DNA from: CAVYXF01 sp963772335
GTDB taxonomy: Bacteria; Pseudomonadota; Alphaproteobacteria; Rhizobiales; Rhodomicrobiaceae
Assembly (NCBI GenBank): GCA_963772335.1
Contig: CAVYXF010000008.1
Coordinates: forward strand, 372,001-436,000
Direction: 5' to 3'
Length of the DNA stretch: 64,000 nucleotides
Each line of letters begins with the position of its first letter. The first letter of the stretch is position 1. Position numbers and translations under genes: made by a program. The notes below the pieces were generated by a model. The model ran no database searches and was not told the DNA's origin. It saw only the letters and a program-made list of their open reading frames with translations. Below are positions 44,326 to 53,289 of the stretch, in pieces.

Positions 44326-45354
44326 CTAATTCTGTGCGCTGGCGGCGGGGGCCTTCGGCGTCTTCTTCTCAGCAGTAGCGGCGGCAGCTTGTTGCTTCTT
44401 GCGCACCAGCTTGCGCAGCTCCTGCTTGCTGTAGGCGCGCCTAGGCTGACAGACCACCGACTGCAAATTGCCGGGCTCCCGTGGACTGGAGTCGACAGCG
44501 ACCTGGTCGAGCGGCGTGGAAAACAGCGCCTTCCACGGATAGGTATCGAAGCCGTGCTGAATGAGAGCGGCAGCGCGGACCGTGCGAGCTGAGCTGGAGC
44601 GCTCGCCCAGCACCACGGCAATGATCTGCCGGTCGCCGCGCCTCGCGCTTGCCACGACATTATAGCCCGATGCGCAGATAAAGCCGGTCTTCATGCCGTC
44701 GGCGCCCTCGAAGGTGCGCAACAGGCTGTTGTGGCTGCGCAGGAAGCGCTTGCCGATCTTGAAGGATGGCAGCGAGTAAAGATAGGCGTATTGCGGAAAC
44801 TCCTTGATCAGCGCCTGGGCCAGGATCGCCATGTCACGCGCGCTCGTCACCTGCCCGTCATTGGGTAGGCCATTGGCATTGAAGAAATGCGTCTGGGTCA
44901 TGCCGAGCCGCTGGGCCGTCTGGTTCATCATCTCGACAAAAGCCGGCTCGCTGCCGCCAACCTTCTCGGCCAGCATGATGGCGATATCGTTCGCCGATTT
45001 GACGATCAGCGCCTTCAGCGCGAGATCGACGTCCAATGTCGCGCCGACGGGCAGGCCGATCTTGCTCGGCGGCTGCTCGAGCGCGTGCTGCGAGCAGGTG
45101 ATGCTGTCCTCAAGGGAAAGCTTGCCGTCACGAATGGCCTGGAAGGTGACATAAGCTGTCATCAGCTTGGTGAGGGAGGCCGGATGCCAGGGGGCGTCGG
45201 CGTCCTCCGCATAGATCACGATTCCCGATTGTGCATCGATGACGAGAGCAGGCCCGGCTTCGGCCCGCCGGGAAAAACCGGTGAAGGAAAAGCCGGTGAG
45301 AAGCAAAGCCAAGGCGGCTGCGCAAAATTGGCGTCGCAACGTTGAAAACTCCAC
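44326..45354 (-). CDS. D-alanyl-D-alanine carboxypeptidase (PBP5/DacF family)
   Basis: A 342-residue serine peptidase, S11 family. A signal peptide (FCAAALALLLTGFSFTGFS) is followed by the three active-site motifs: SLTK (residues about 59-62), SAN in VKSANDIAIMLAE, and KTG in ADGMKTGFICAS. It trims the terminal D-Ala from peptidoglycan stem peptides in the periplasm. The C-terminus is a Lys/Ala-rich tail (RKKQQAAAATAEKK) rather than a classic amphipathic anchor. It is followed upstream by the tRNA-Leu gene on the same strand. Confidence 0.92.
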   Translation of the reverse strand: MEFSTLRRQFCAAALALLLTGFSFTGFSRRAEAGPALVIDAQSGIVIYAEDADAPWHPASLTKLMTAYVTFQAIRDGKLSLEDSITCSQHALEQPPSKIGLPVGATLDVDLALKALIVKSANDIAIMLAEKVGGSEPAFVEMMNQTAQRLGMTQTHFFNANGLPNDGQVTSARDMAILAQALIKEFPQYAYLYSLPSFKIGKRFLRSHNSLLRTFEGADGMKTGFICASGYNVVASARRGDRQIIAVVLGERSSSARTVRAAALIQHGFDTYPWKALFSTPLDQVAVDSSPREPGNLQSVVCQPRRAYSKQELRKLVRKKQQAAAATAEKKTPKAPAASAQN

Positions 45355-45413
45355 TCGCTATTTCACCGCGCCTTGTGGCAAGACACGGCCCCCGCTCCCT
45401 CGCGAAGCGCATT

Positions 45414-45500
45414 TGGTGCCCCAGGTCCGACTCGAACGGACACGCCCTCGCGGGCAACAGATTTTGAGTCTGCCGCGTCTACCGGTTCCGCCACTGGGGC
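45414..45500 (-). tRNA. tRNA-Leu (anticodon CAA)
   Basis: An 87-base gene including the encoded CCA. The acceptor stem is GCCCCAG / CTGGGGC. The anticodon loop CTCAAAA gives CAA, closed by the stem GCAGA / TCTGT (last pair G-T). There is a long variable arm (TTGCCCGCGAGGGCG), typical of tRNA-Leu, and a T loop TTCGAGT. Confidence 0.95.
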
Positions 45501-45688
45501 AACAGCAATGACGGCGATCATAGCCATGACACCTGGCGCGTCAACCTCGGCGGGCGGGGCTCCGTATATTTCGCAAGCGGCTGTGCGAGCGAGGCCACCT
45601 GCGGCCGGAAAATGCGCCGCCCTAATGCGCCGCCCTGACGCATAAGCGCGCGGGGCAGCCGGCAAAATCGATCCCTCAGAGCGGCGGG

Positions 45689-46009
45689 CTACTCGGAAGC
45701 CTCGCTGGCCGCGGCGCTCTCGCCCTTGCCGGCGAGCAGATCCTCATAAAGTGTGCGAGCCTCGGCGGGCGGTCCCCGGCGTTCGGCAAGCACCAGCACG
45801 CGCACCACGCGCACGCGGCCAGCAAGCGCTGCCGTGATGACATCGCCGGCCTGGACGGTGTGGCTCGGTTTGATGACCTTCTCGCGATTGACGCGCACCT
45901 TACCGTCAGCGACAAGGCGGCTCGCGAGACTACGCGTTTTCACGAAACGCCCGTGCCAAAGCCATTTGTCGATGCGTTGCCCCCGGCCTGTCTCCCCGTC
46001 CTCTGACAT
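45689..46009 (-). CDS. S4-domain RNA-binding protein (Hsp15-like)
   Basis: A 106-residue protein with an S4 RNA-binding domain in the first 70 residues (QRIDKWLWHGRFVKTRSLAS, then GKVRVNREKVIKPSHTVQAG). Its size and layout match Hsp15/HslR, which binds stalled 50S subunits carrying peptidyl-tRNA. An acidic Ala/Ser tail follows. It starts five bases after the stop of the large helicase gene, so the two RNA-related genes form an operon. Confidence 0.88.
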   Translation of the reverse strand: MSEDGETGRGQRIDKWLWHGRFVKTRSLASRLVADGKVRVNREKVIKPSHTVQAGDVITAALAGRVRVVRVLVLAERRGPPAEARTLYEDLLAGKGESAAASEASE

Positions 46010-46014
46010 GGCCC

Positions 46015-49000
46015 TCAGGCTTGATCCTGGGTGCGGCGCTCGAGCTGCTCCTTGAGCTGCATCAGAGCGGCGAAAGGCGAGTCGGCATTGGCGGCCCGGT
46101 CCTTGGCTGGACGCGGGCTCGCCGACGAGACGCGCGGTGCGCCCGAACCCTGCTGGCCCTGCTGGCGTCCACCCCGGTTGCGGTCGTCACGGCGACGGTC
46201 ATCGCGGCCACGTCCTTCCTGCTGAGGCCGCCCCTCGCGCTGCGGACGATCGCCCCGGCGCTGCTCGTCGCCGCGGCGGTCGTGGCGGGGTCGGTCCTGG
46301 CGCTGCTCGCGTTGCTCCGCCGGTTTGTCGCCGGCGGCGGGCGCGGCTGCTGCCGGCCGCCCTGCATCGCCCTGGCGGGGGCCGCGCTCGCGATGCTGGC
46401 CGCCCTGTCCGTGACGAGCGGCACGATCCTGGCGGTGTTGAGCGGGACGGCGCTCTTCCTGACGACGCCGTGGCCGCCAAACCTCCTCGAATTGCGGCTC
46501 CTCGGCGGCGGCTGCGTCGATCGCGCCCTCAGCGCTTTCCGGGGGAGCTCCTTCGGCCCGGGCAACGCCTGCTTCGGCGACATCACCTGCATTGGCAGCA
46601 GCGTCTGCCTCGCTCGGCGCCGCCTCGGCGGTTGCCTCCGGCTGCGCTTCGGTTTCGCCAGCCATCTCCGCCGGGGCCGGCTCGGGCGCGGGCTCACCGC
46701 TCCCGGCGGCAATCTCCTGAATTTCGACCTCGGCGTCGACTGCGAGGGTCTGCGCAATGGCAAAGGCCGCATGCGTGTCGCCGCCGACCGATGCTTCGGG
46801 GGCAACGTCCGGTCCATCGACGCCGGCAGAGGCAGCGAGATCGGCATCGAGTTGCGCCGGCTCTGCCGCAGCAACAGGCTTGGGCGCGATCGGCCGGCGT
46901 TCCTTGCGGAAGCCGAGCGAAAACAGCACATGGCCGAGCTCATCCGAGGAGCAGCCCATGATCGACATCATCTCCGGCTGCACGCGGAAGCCGCCGCGGC
47001 CGACGCTACCTGCCGGCGGCTCGGGCTGCGCTTCCGTCGGCTTCCACGAGGTGAGCGGTCGGATGAGGTCGGCGAGGCGCTCCAGCATGTCAACGCGCAC
47101 CGCGCGGGGGCCGCAAATCTGGAAGCCCGCAGCGCGATAGAAGGCAGCCGGGGCCGCCGGATCGACCGGGACCGAGGTGAGCCCCTGGCGTGGCGGCTCG
47201 GGCAGGTTGCTAAGGTCCAAACCCGCGGCGGGCCCGTGCTTCAGCGCCCAAAGCAGCAGCAGGAGATCGGCGGCGGCCGGCTTCAGCAGCATCGGAAAAT
47301 AGATATTGTACGCCCCGAAGCGCACCCCGAACTTGCGTAGCTCGGCGCGCGCCTGCTGGTCGAGCGAGCGCAGCTCCGCGGCGATGGTTTCGCGCGACAG
47401 CATGCCGAAATTCTCGACCAGCCGGAAGGCCATGCCACGGGCAAGACCGGTGAGCTCTTGCGACCGGGAGAGATCGATCAGCGGCTTAAGGCGCGTCTCG
47501 ATCAAAGCATTCAGCCAGCCCTGCACGCGGCGCAGAATCCGCTCGCGATCGGGCTGGCTCAGATGCTCGTCCGCGGTGAGCGCGAAGACGGGCTTCAGCG
47601 CATCTTCACCCGCCTCCAGCATGCCGATTTCCTGCTTCTCCCACAGCACTTTGCCGGTGCGCGAGAGCTGGAAGGCATCGTCCTTCGAATCGCCCAGCCG
47701 CTCGGCGCGCATCGCCAGCTCGCTGGCAAGCACCTTGGCTGCCGCATGGCGCGCGGCCTTGCCGTGAATACCGGAGGCGGCGGTATCGGGCGTAAAGTGG
47801 AAGCCCGCAAGCTTGCCGACATAATGCTTCTCAACAAAGATTTGCCCGCCATTTTCAATGTCGGCGTACAGCGTGTCCTTGTCGCGCATCGACTTCATCA
47901 GCACGGATGTGCGGCGGTCGACGAAGCGCTGGGTGAGGATGTCATGCAGCGCGTCGGAAAGTGTGTCCTCGATCTCGCGGGTGCGCTGGCGCCAATGCTC
48001 GGGATCGGCGAGCCAGTTCTGCCGGTTGGAGACGAACGTCCAGGTGCGCACATGGGCGATGCGGTTCGACAGCGTATCAATGTCGCCGTCCGTACGGTTG
48101 GCGAGGTCCACCTGGGCCGCGAACCAGTCCTCCGGGATCACTCCGACATCGCTGAGCAGATATTTGTAGAGCGTGGCCACCATTTCGGCGTGGTTTGCCG
48201 CCGAAATTTTCCGATAGTCCGGGATCTGACAAGCATCCCACAATAGACGCAGCGCCGCCGGCCCGCGCGCCCTATCACGAATCGCGGCGTCCTCGCTGAG
48301 AGAATCGAGGGCCAGAACGTCATCGGCCGCACGCGCCCGGGTGAGGCGTGGCGAGGGGGGCGCCTGGCGCAGGCTTTCCTTCAGCCGGTCGAGGGAGGAG
48401 AAATCCAGCGCGTTGTTGCGCCATTGCAGGATCTTCACCGGCTCGAATTCGTGTGCTTCCAGGCGGTTCACCAACTCGGCTGAGAACGGCTCCACGTCAC
48501 CGGTGACGCCGAATGTGCCGTCATTCATATGCCGGCCGGCGCGGCCGGCGATCTGGCCTAACTCGCCCGCTGACAGTTCACGGAAGCTGCGCCCATCGAA
48601 CTTGCGATGCCCGGCGAAAGCCACGTGATCGACATCGAGGTTCAGCCCCATGCCGATCGCGTCCGTCGCGACCAGGAAATCCACATCACCCGACTGATAA
48701 AGCTCGACCTGCGCGTTGCGCGTACGCGGGGAGAGTGCCCCCAGCACAACCGCCGCACCACCGCGCATCCGGCGCACCAGCTCGGCGATCTGATAGAGGT
48801 CGGCTGCCGAGAAGGTGACGATCGCGGAGCGCCGCGGCAGGCGCGTGATCTTCTTCTGCCCGGCATAGGTGAGCTTGGAAAAGCGGTGGCGGGTGATGAA
48901 ATTGGCGCCCGGCAGCAGGTCACGGATCGCCTCCTGCATAGTGGAGGCGCCAAGCAGCAGGGTCTCGGACCGCCCGCGCGCGCCGAACAGACGTTCGGTG

Positions 49001-49359
49001 AACACATGGCCGCGTTCGGGATCAGCGGCGAGTTGGATCTCGTCCACGGCAAGGAAATCCACATCCAGCTCGCGCGGCATCGCCTCGACGGTCGAGACCC
49101 AATAGCGCGGATTGTCCGGCTTGATCCGTTCCTCGCCGGTGATCAGCGCGACCTTGGCCGGCCCGACGCGGGCGACGATCTTGTCATAGACCTCGCGGGC
49201 GAGCAGGCGCAGCGGCAGCCCAATCAGCCCGCTCTCATGGCCAAGCATCCGCTCGATCGCGAGATGGGTCTTGCCGGTGTTCGTCGGCCCGAGCACCGCG
49301 ATCACGGATCGCCCGGCGACCTGGCCGGGAGAGGAGGCGGAAGCGGTGATATCGGGCAT
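46015..49359 (-). CDS. SUV3-like DEAD/DEAH-type RNA helicase with long disordered tail
   Basis: A 1114-residue protein. Motif I is GPTNTGKTHLAIERM (residue about 23) and motif II is AVDEIQ. Motif VI is GQIAGRAGRHM, and the C-terminal helicase region has FLVATDAIGMGLNLDVDHVA. A SUV3 C-terminal-type region follows. From about residue 840 the chain is low complexity: Ala/Glu/Pro-rich, then very Arg/Gln/Asp/Gly-rich (for example DRRRDDRNRGGRQQGQQGSG), as in RNA-binding tails of degradosome enzymes. It likely unwinds RNA for decay. ATG 49359 has AAGGA nine bases upstream. It is common in alphaproteobacteria beside an S4 gene. Confidence 0.88.
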   Translation of the reverse strand: MPDITASASSPGQVAGRSVIAVLGPTNTGKTHLAIERMLGHESGLIGLPLRLLAREVYDKIVARVGPAKVALITGEERIKPDNPRYWVSTVEAMPRELDVDFLAVDEIQLAADPERGHVFTERLFGARGRSETLLLGASTMQEAIRDLLPGANFITRHRFSKLTYAGQKKITRLPRRSAIVTFSAADLYQIAELVRRMRGGAAVVLGALSPRTRNAQVELYQSGDVDFLVATDAIGMGLNLDVDHVAFAGHRKFDGRSFRELSAGELGQIAGRAGRHMNDGTFGVTGDVEPFSAELVNRLEAHEFEPVKILQWRNNALDFSSLDRLKESLRQAPPSPRLTRARAADDVLALDSLSEDAAIRDRARGPAALRLLWDACQIPDYRKISAANHAEMVATLYKYLLSDVGVIPEDWFAAQVDLANRTDGDIDTLSNRIAHVRTWTFVSNRQNWLADPEHWRQRTREIEDTLSDALHDILTQRFVDRRTSVLMKSMRDKDTLYADIENGGQIFVEKHYVGKLAGFHFTPDTAASGIHGKAARHAAAKVLASELAMRAERLGDSKDDAFQLSRTGKVLWEKQEIGMLEAGEDALKPVFALTADEHLSQPDRERILRRVQGWLNALIETRLKPLIDLSRSQELTGLARGMAFRLVENFGMLSRETIAAELRSLDQQARAELRKFGVRFGAYNIYFPMLLKPAAADLLLLLWALKHGPAAGLDLSNLPEPPRQGLTSVPVDPAAPAAFYRAAGFQICGPRAVRVDMLERLADLIRPLTSWKPTEAQPEPPAGSVGRGGFRVQPEMMSIMGCSSDELGHVLFSLGFRKERRPIAPKPVAAAEPAQLDADLAASAGVDGPDVAPEASVGGDTHAAFAIAQTLAVDAEVEIQEIAAGSGEPAPEPAPAEMAGETEAQPEATAEAAPSEADAAANAGDVAEAGVARAEGAPPESAEGAIDAAAAEEPQFEEVWRPRRRQEERRPAQHRQDRAARHGQGGQHRERGPRQGDAGRPAAAAPAAGDKPAEQREQRQDRPRHDRRGDEQRRGDRPQREGRPQQEGRGRDDRRRDDRNRGGRQQGQQGSGAPRVSSASPRPAKDRAANADSPFAALMQLKEQLERRTQDQA

Positions 49360-49597
49360 GGAAGCTAATCCTTCAGAGGATGCTGGTCTCAATCGCTCAT
49401 GAGCAGGCGATTTAAGCCTTGCCCACGACAACCCACCGGCGGTGCCGGCAGTCTGCGCGGCGTGCCCGGTGAGGCAGCCGAAGGTGCCAAAGGCCGCACA
49501 GTGCGGCCAAGTCCCTCAAAGCAGCGGAAACGACGAGAAGAATAATCGTATCGCGAGATCTTCAATGGTGCTTCTTCTGTAACGCACGCTTGTGAAA

Positions 49598-50461
49598 TTA
49601 TTGTATCAGAGCGCGGCGCATATCGCCGGAGGTGTCCACATCCAAGCTGGACGCGGTGAGCGTCACGGTGCCGACCTGTGTCGGCACGTAGATATAATAG
49701 GGGACGTAGAGCGCCGCCTGCTGAATCGGCATCATCCACACCTCTATCCCCTCATTCTTGGCGGCGTAATTGCTGTCGTCATCCGATTGTTTATGACCGG
49801 CGATCGGGATAAACTTCACCTTACAGACATAGGCCGGGCCTTTATAGCCATTCGGGGCGCTGACATTCTTGGTTGCCTTGTAGGACAACAAGAGGTCATA
49901 GCGTGCCTTGCCGTCGAAGATCGGCAAACGCTTGGCGCAAACCTCAACTCCGCCCTTGCTTCCCCCAATATTGGTAAGCATCACGACTGCGCTCAAGGGG
50001 TCGACGACATTTTGCATGTGCTTGCGTTGCAGCGGGACGCGCAAGGTGGAGGGCTTCTGCGGCGGAGTAACCGCGATCTCGCGCACGACATTATTGGAGA
50101 ATTTGACGTCGATCTTCTCGCTCTTTTCGCTCGTACGATAGCCGAACGTATAAGTGTAAGGTATCGGCCCGCGGCTCATCACCCTGCCCGCAGAGGAGGT
50201 GTTGCCATTCCATTCGAACAGCATGCCGGCGAGGAGGCTGATCTTGGCCTGCGCGGCGGTGCTGTACTCGCTGTTGGAAAGCGTGGCGTTGAATTTGAAT
50301 TCGCCGATATTGATGCCGTTGAAGTTGATGCCGTATTTCGCGGTGACTTTGGAGGATTTGGCGGGTTCCGCCTCTGTTGCAAAGCCCGTGAGCAACGCAA
50401 AGCCCAAAGCGAAACAGCCAAGCAAGTTCCGGCGGTGGCGAGCGTACGGAGTTTCCATCAT
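49598..50461 (-). CDS. DUF3108 domain exported protein
   Basis: A 287-residue protein. A signal peptide (LLGCFALGFALLTGFATEA) is followed by a beta-rich DUF3108 domain: KYGINFNGINIGEFKFNATL, then VDPLSAVVMLTNIGGSKGG and CAKRLPIFDGKARYDLLL. It is probably periplasmic, perhaps a beta-barrel-like or lipid-binding fold. Its function is unknown. ATG 50461 or 50458 is used, both just after AGGGA. It is divergent from rpmB. Confidence 0.8.
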   Translation of the reverse strand: MMETPYARHRRNLLGCFALGFALLTGFATEAEPAKSSKVTAKYGINFNGINIGEFKFNATLSNSEYSTAAQAKISLLAGMLFEWNGNTSSAGRVMSRGPIPYTYTFGYRTSEKSEKIDVKFSNNVVREIAVTPPQKPSTLRVPLQRKHMQNVVDPLSAVVMLTNIGGSKGGVEVCAKRLPIFDGKARYDLLLSYKATKNVSAPNGYKGPAYVCKVKFIPIAGHKQSDDDSNYAAKNEGIEVWMMPIQQAALYVPYYIYVPTQVGTVTLTASSLDVDTSGDMRRALIQ

Positions 50462-50875
50462 CGATCCCTGAACTCGTAACGACAAGCTATCCACCTGCCT
50501 TAAACTCTGCGCCGCGTTCAACGCGCCCATGTCGCCAAGACAATAGAATCGGGTATGCGGCAAATTCGTCAATTGTATGTTGACGCTGCCAGCCCCCCGG
50601 ATCATCGAGGCGCCCAAAATACGCGGCCAGGCAGCCCTCGGCAAGCGGGAGTTCTGCGCAGCCGCGCTGCTTTTCTCCTCCTGTCGCTTTCACCATGCCC
50701 GAAAGTCGCTTTTTAAGTGTTTCATCAGCGACACCTGATCCGGCGGTGGCAAATCACCTGCCCGGCTTGACGCTTGCAGAGTGAGCGACTATAAGGCAAA
50801 GGGCTGGCCACGGCTTCATCGCCGTGGTCATTGCTTTATCCCAATAATACGATTGTTAAGCGCAGGAAGAACACC
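50462..50875. other. divergent intergenic region of DUF3108 gene and rpmB
   Basis: 414 bases without a supported gene. The rpmB promoter is at 50767-50795. The rest shows nothing specific. Confidence 0.5.
50767..50795 (+). promoter_or_regulatory. sigma-70-type promoter of rpmB
   Basis: A -35 TTGACG (50767-50772), a 17-base spacer and a -10 TATAAG (50790-50795): a near-consensus housekeeping promoter. It predicts a leader of about 75 bases before the rpmB ATG. Confidence 0.75.
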
Positions 50876-51202
50876 ATGTCGCGCCGGTGCGAGCTTACGG
50901 GCAAGAACGCCCAAGTCGGCCACCTTGTCAGTCACTCGCAGATCAAGACCAAGCGGCGTTTCATGCCCAATCTGTGCGATGTGACGCTGATCTCCGATAC
51001 GCTGAAACGGAGCGTGCGTCTGCGCATCAGCGCACATGCGCTGCGCTCGGTCGAGCATCGCGGCGGGCTGGACGCCTTTCTGATGAAGGCGAGCGACGCC
51101 CAGCTTTCCGACCGCGCTCTGCGCCTGAAACGCGAGATCCATAAGCGCCAGGCTGCGCCGGCGGAAGCCCCCGCGCCGGCGGAAGCTCCTGCGACGGCCT
51201 AA
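50876..51202 (+). CDS. rpmB: 50S ribosomal protein L28
   Basis: A 108-residue L28 beginning MSRRCELTGKNAQVGHLVSH, followed by KTKRRFMPNLCDVTL. It has the two cysteines of the N-terminal region and the usual alphaproteobacterial C-terminal extension, which ends in an Ala/Pro/Glu-rich tail (APAEAPAPAEAPATA). AGGAAG precedes the ATG at 50876. It stands alone under its own strong promoter. Confidence 0.97.
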   Translation: MSRRCELTGKNAQVGHLVSHSQIKTKRRFMPNLCDVTLISDTLKRSVRLRISAHALRSVEHRGGLDAFLMKASDAQLSDRALRLKREIHKRQAAPAEAPAPAEAPATA

Positions 51203-51347
51203 GCCGCCCGAATTATAGCTGAAATCGAGTTACCCCCTTTCGTCCTTGCGCGGCTGCGAAAGTGGGCCGAAGCTGTGTGGCAACCAGCGCCGCGTCTTGG
51301 ACCCCTTGCTCGCGCTATCCGGTTCTCCCCGGCTGTTTGCAAGAGCG

Positions 51348-52412
51348 CTACGGCAGCTTGAACTGCACGAGCAGCGTGCGCTGAAAGAAGTTGAAATTGT
51401 CGTCCGAGATCAGCGTGAGGATGGTGGCGCCCGCCGCGTCGCAGTGAACCGCAAGGCCCTCGAAATTGTCGATCTCATAGGACAGGCCCGCCTCAAGCAG
51501 CGCCTCCCCATTCAGCAGTGCACCGGGCTTCACCTCGGATGCCGCGATGCGCCGCAGGCGAATGTCGAGCCGCCGCGTCTGCGAATTGAAGCTGCGCTCG
51601 AGCACGATCAGGCTGCCATCGTCAAGGCTTTGCATGTCGGTGATGTCGAATTCCTCATGCCGCGTCATGTAGAGCGGCAGCGACTTGCCGTCCTTGACGA
51701 GTGCGCCGGTGTGGTTGCCTTCGGGCGTCAGCTTGCTCTCGGCGAAGGCGACCATCGCCCCCGCGAATGGGCCGCCGCGCAGCAGGACAATGTCTTCAAG
51801 GCCGGCATTCCCGGACATGCCTTTCAGCTGCGCAGGCAGCGGACGACTGGCGACCGGTCCACGCAGCTCATCCTTCTCGAAGGCATATTCCTCGATGCGG
51901 TGTCGCCCCTCGAAGGCGATCAGATAGTGGCCTTCGAGAGCACCGGGCTTTAGCGCCTCGAGTGCCTCGGCATCACGATCCCCGCGCCGCTGCAGCGGCT
52001 TTCCATCGGCCTGGGGAATGGCGCCGATCCGGGCATCGCTCACGCCGGAGAGGCGGCGGCCGTCATAGTCGAGCCGTCCCGAGAGCCAGCTTCCGGCATC
52101 GGAAATCGCGAGAAACCGCTCGCCCTTCTCGTCCACCGCAAGGCCGGAATAGCCGCCGAAATAGTCGGAAGGTGAGGTGAGGATCACTTCGCCGAGGAAG
52201 GTCAGCTTGCCGAACTTCCTCTCGTCAGGGGCATTGCTGGAGAAGCTGATCGGATGGGCGGACACCGTAATCGTCTGCGGGCTTAGATTGCCGACGTCAG
52301 CCTTCTCTGCAGCCCAGACCGCCAGCACCGAGACGAGAACGGCTGCGGCAGCTGCGAAAATGACTGGGCCATGCGCGGTTCGCCCGCCCGCCGGCATCTG
52401 GCTTGAGATCAC
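51348..52412 (-). CDS. esterase-like activity of phytase family protein
   Basis: A 354-residue exported protein. A signal peptide or anchor (VIFAAAAAVLVSVLAVWAA) precedes a beta-propeller-like PF13449 (phytase-like) domain. Recognisable parts are FGGYSGLAVDEKGERFLAIS, GNAGLEDIVLLRGG, DITDMQSLDDGSLIVLE and IDNFEGLAVHCDAAGATILT. These proteins are found in the periplasm of many Hyphomicrobiales; substrates are unknown. GTG 52412 is chosen for AGGGG four bases upstream; ATG 52397 is the alternative. It is divergent from the DUF2239 gene. Confidence 0.82.
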   Translation of the reverse strand: MISSQMPAGGRTAHGPVIFAAAAAVLVSVLAVWAAEKADVGNLSPQTITVSAHPISFSSNAPDERKFGKLTFLGEVILTSPSDYFGGYSGLAVDEKGERFLAISDAGSWLSGRLDYDGRRLSGVSDARIGAIPQADGKPLQRRGDRDAEALEALKPGALEGHYLIAFEGRHRIEEYAFEKDELRGPVASRPLPAQLKGMSGNAGLEDIVLLRGGPFAGAMVAFAESKLTPEGNHTGALVKDGKSLPLYMTRHEEFDITDMQSLDDGSLIVLERSFNSQTRRLDIRLRRIAASEVKPGALLNGEALLEAGLSYEIDNFEGLAVHCDAAGATILTLISDDNFNFFQRTLLVQFKLP

Positions 52413-52529
52413 GCTACCCCTTTTCTGTGTGTCTGCTCGAAGGCGCACTATCACGGTAGGCGCAAAAATTTCAAGCCGGCGCGACGGCAAAGCTCAAGTT
52501 AGGCGGCTTTTCGGAGGAACCGCGCCGTA

Positions 52530-52572
52530 TTTTATCCGGGTATATTGACGCCCGTTTTTATCCGGGTAATAC
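52530..52572 (+). promoter_or_regulatory. promoter with two perfect 13-bp direct repeats (operator)
   Basis: The 13-mer TTTTATCCGGGTA occurs at 52530-52542 and again at 52556-52568, 26 bases apart. Between and across them lies a promoter: -35 TTGACG (52545-52550), a 16-base spacer and a -10 TAATAC (52567-52572). The second copy covers the spacer and touches the -10, so a bound regulator would block RNA polymerase. It is placed to control the DUF2239 gene. Confidence 0.7.
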
Positions 52573-52600
52573 TCTAGCCAAACCTGGCTTGGAGCTCGAA

Positions 52601-53182
52601 ATGGATAGACGCATCGACTCTTGTACCGCATTTCTGGGCAGCAAGCGCATCGCCTCAGGCCCCTATAGCGATGTCGCCATTGCGTTGGGAGCGCACCTGG
52701 ATCGCGAGCCCAATGCAGCACTGCTCATCTTTGATGATTTGAGCGGCAAGCAGATTGATTTCGATCTTCATGGAACGGCGGAGGAGATCGCAGCACGTCT
52801 GAGCCCGGCGGCCGATAAGCCAAGCGATGCGAGCTCAACGCGCGGACCGGGCCGCCCGAAACTCGGCGTGGTCGCACGAGAGGTTACGCTGCTTCCGCGG
52901 CATTGGGAGTGGTTGGCAGCGCAACCGGGCGGCGCATCGGTAACGTTGCGCCGGCTGGTCGAGGAGGCGCGGCGCAGCAGCGCGGGCAAACACAGGGCCC
53001 GCGACGCGCAGGAACGCGCCTATCACTTCATATCGTCGATGGCTGGGAATCTTCCCGGCTTCGAAGAGGCCTCGCGCGCACTGTTTGCCGATGACCGCGA
53101 GCGCTTCGGCCAGCTTGTCGAGAATTGGCCGGCGGACATTCGCGATCATGCTGTCAAGCTGGCCTTCGCCGAGGCGGCTTAG
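52601..53182 (+). CDS. DUF2239 family protein
   Basis: A 193-residue soluble protein of the DUF2239 family: CTAFLGSKRIASGPYSDVAI near the start, LLIFDDLSGKQIDFDLHGTA, GRPKLGVVAREVTLLPRHW, then RDAQERAYHFISSMAGNLPG. The central part resembles a DNA-binding-like or stress protein region, but no function is established. ATG 52601 follows TGGAG; a TTG at 52589 is possible. It is transcribed from a promoter overlapped by a direct-repeat operator, so it is probably inducible. Confidence 0.85.
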   Translation: MDRRIDSCTAFLGSKRIASGPYSDVAIALGAHLDREPNAALLIFDDLSGKQIDFDLHGTAEEIAARLSPAADKPSDASSTRGPGRPKLGVVAREVTLLPRHWEWLAAQPGGASVTLRRLVEEARRSSAGKHRARDAQERAYHFISSMAGNLPGFEEASRALFADDRERFGQLVENWPADIRDHAVKLAFAEAA

Positions 53183-53183
53183 T

Positions 53184-53228
53184 GCATCGGACCGAAAAGT
53201 GTGCGCACTTTTCGGATAAATCCGATGC
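53184..53228. repeat. nested palindrome, REP-like element or terminator
   Basis: Outer arms GCATCGGA (53184-53191) and TCCGATGC (53221-53228). Inner arms CCGAAAAGTG (53192-53201) and CACTTTTCGG (53206-53215) enclose loop TGCG. The same kind of element is dispersed in many Hyphomicrobiales genomes. It starts one base after the DUF2239 stop and lies between convergent genes, so it may also terminate transcription. Confidence 0.7.
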
Positions 53229-53289
53229 GCCAACAAGAGGTTAGAGCGCGGCTCCGCGTCGAGCGTAGCGTCAGGTGCTCTACGCACGC

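Noticed and set aside
46021..47340. A 439-codon plus-strand frame opposite the helicase tail
   Set aside because: It is the mirror of the low-complexity Arg/Glu/Ala tail. It shows no domain and no ribosome binding site.
51240..51340. Possible small gene between rpmB and the phytase-like gene
   Set aside because: The plus-strand frame there only runs into the antisense of the phytase-like gene.
52519..52545. GGAAC upstream of the DUF2239 gene as a third RpoE2-like promoter
   Set aside because: No TT at 18-19 bases spacing; the sigma-70-like TTGACG/TAATAC pair fits better.
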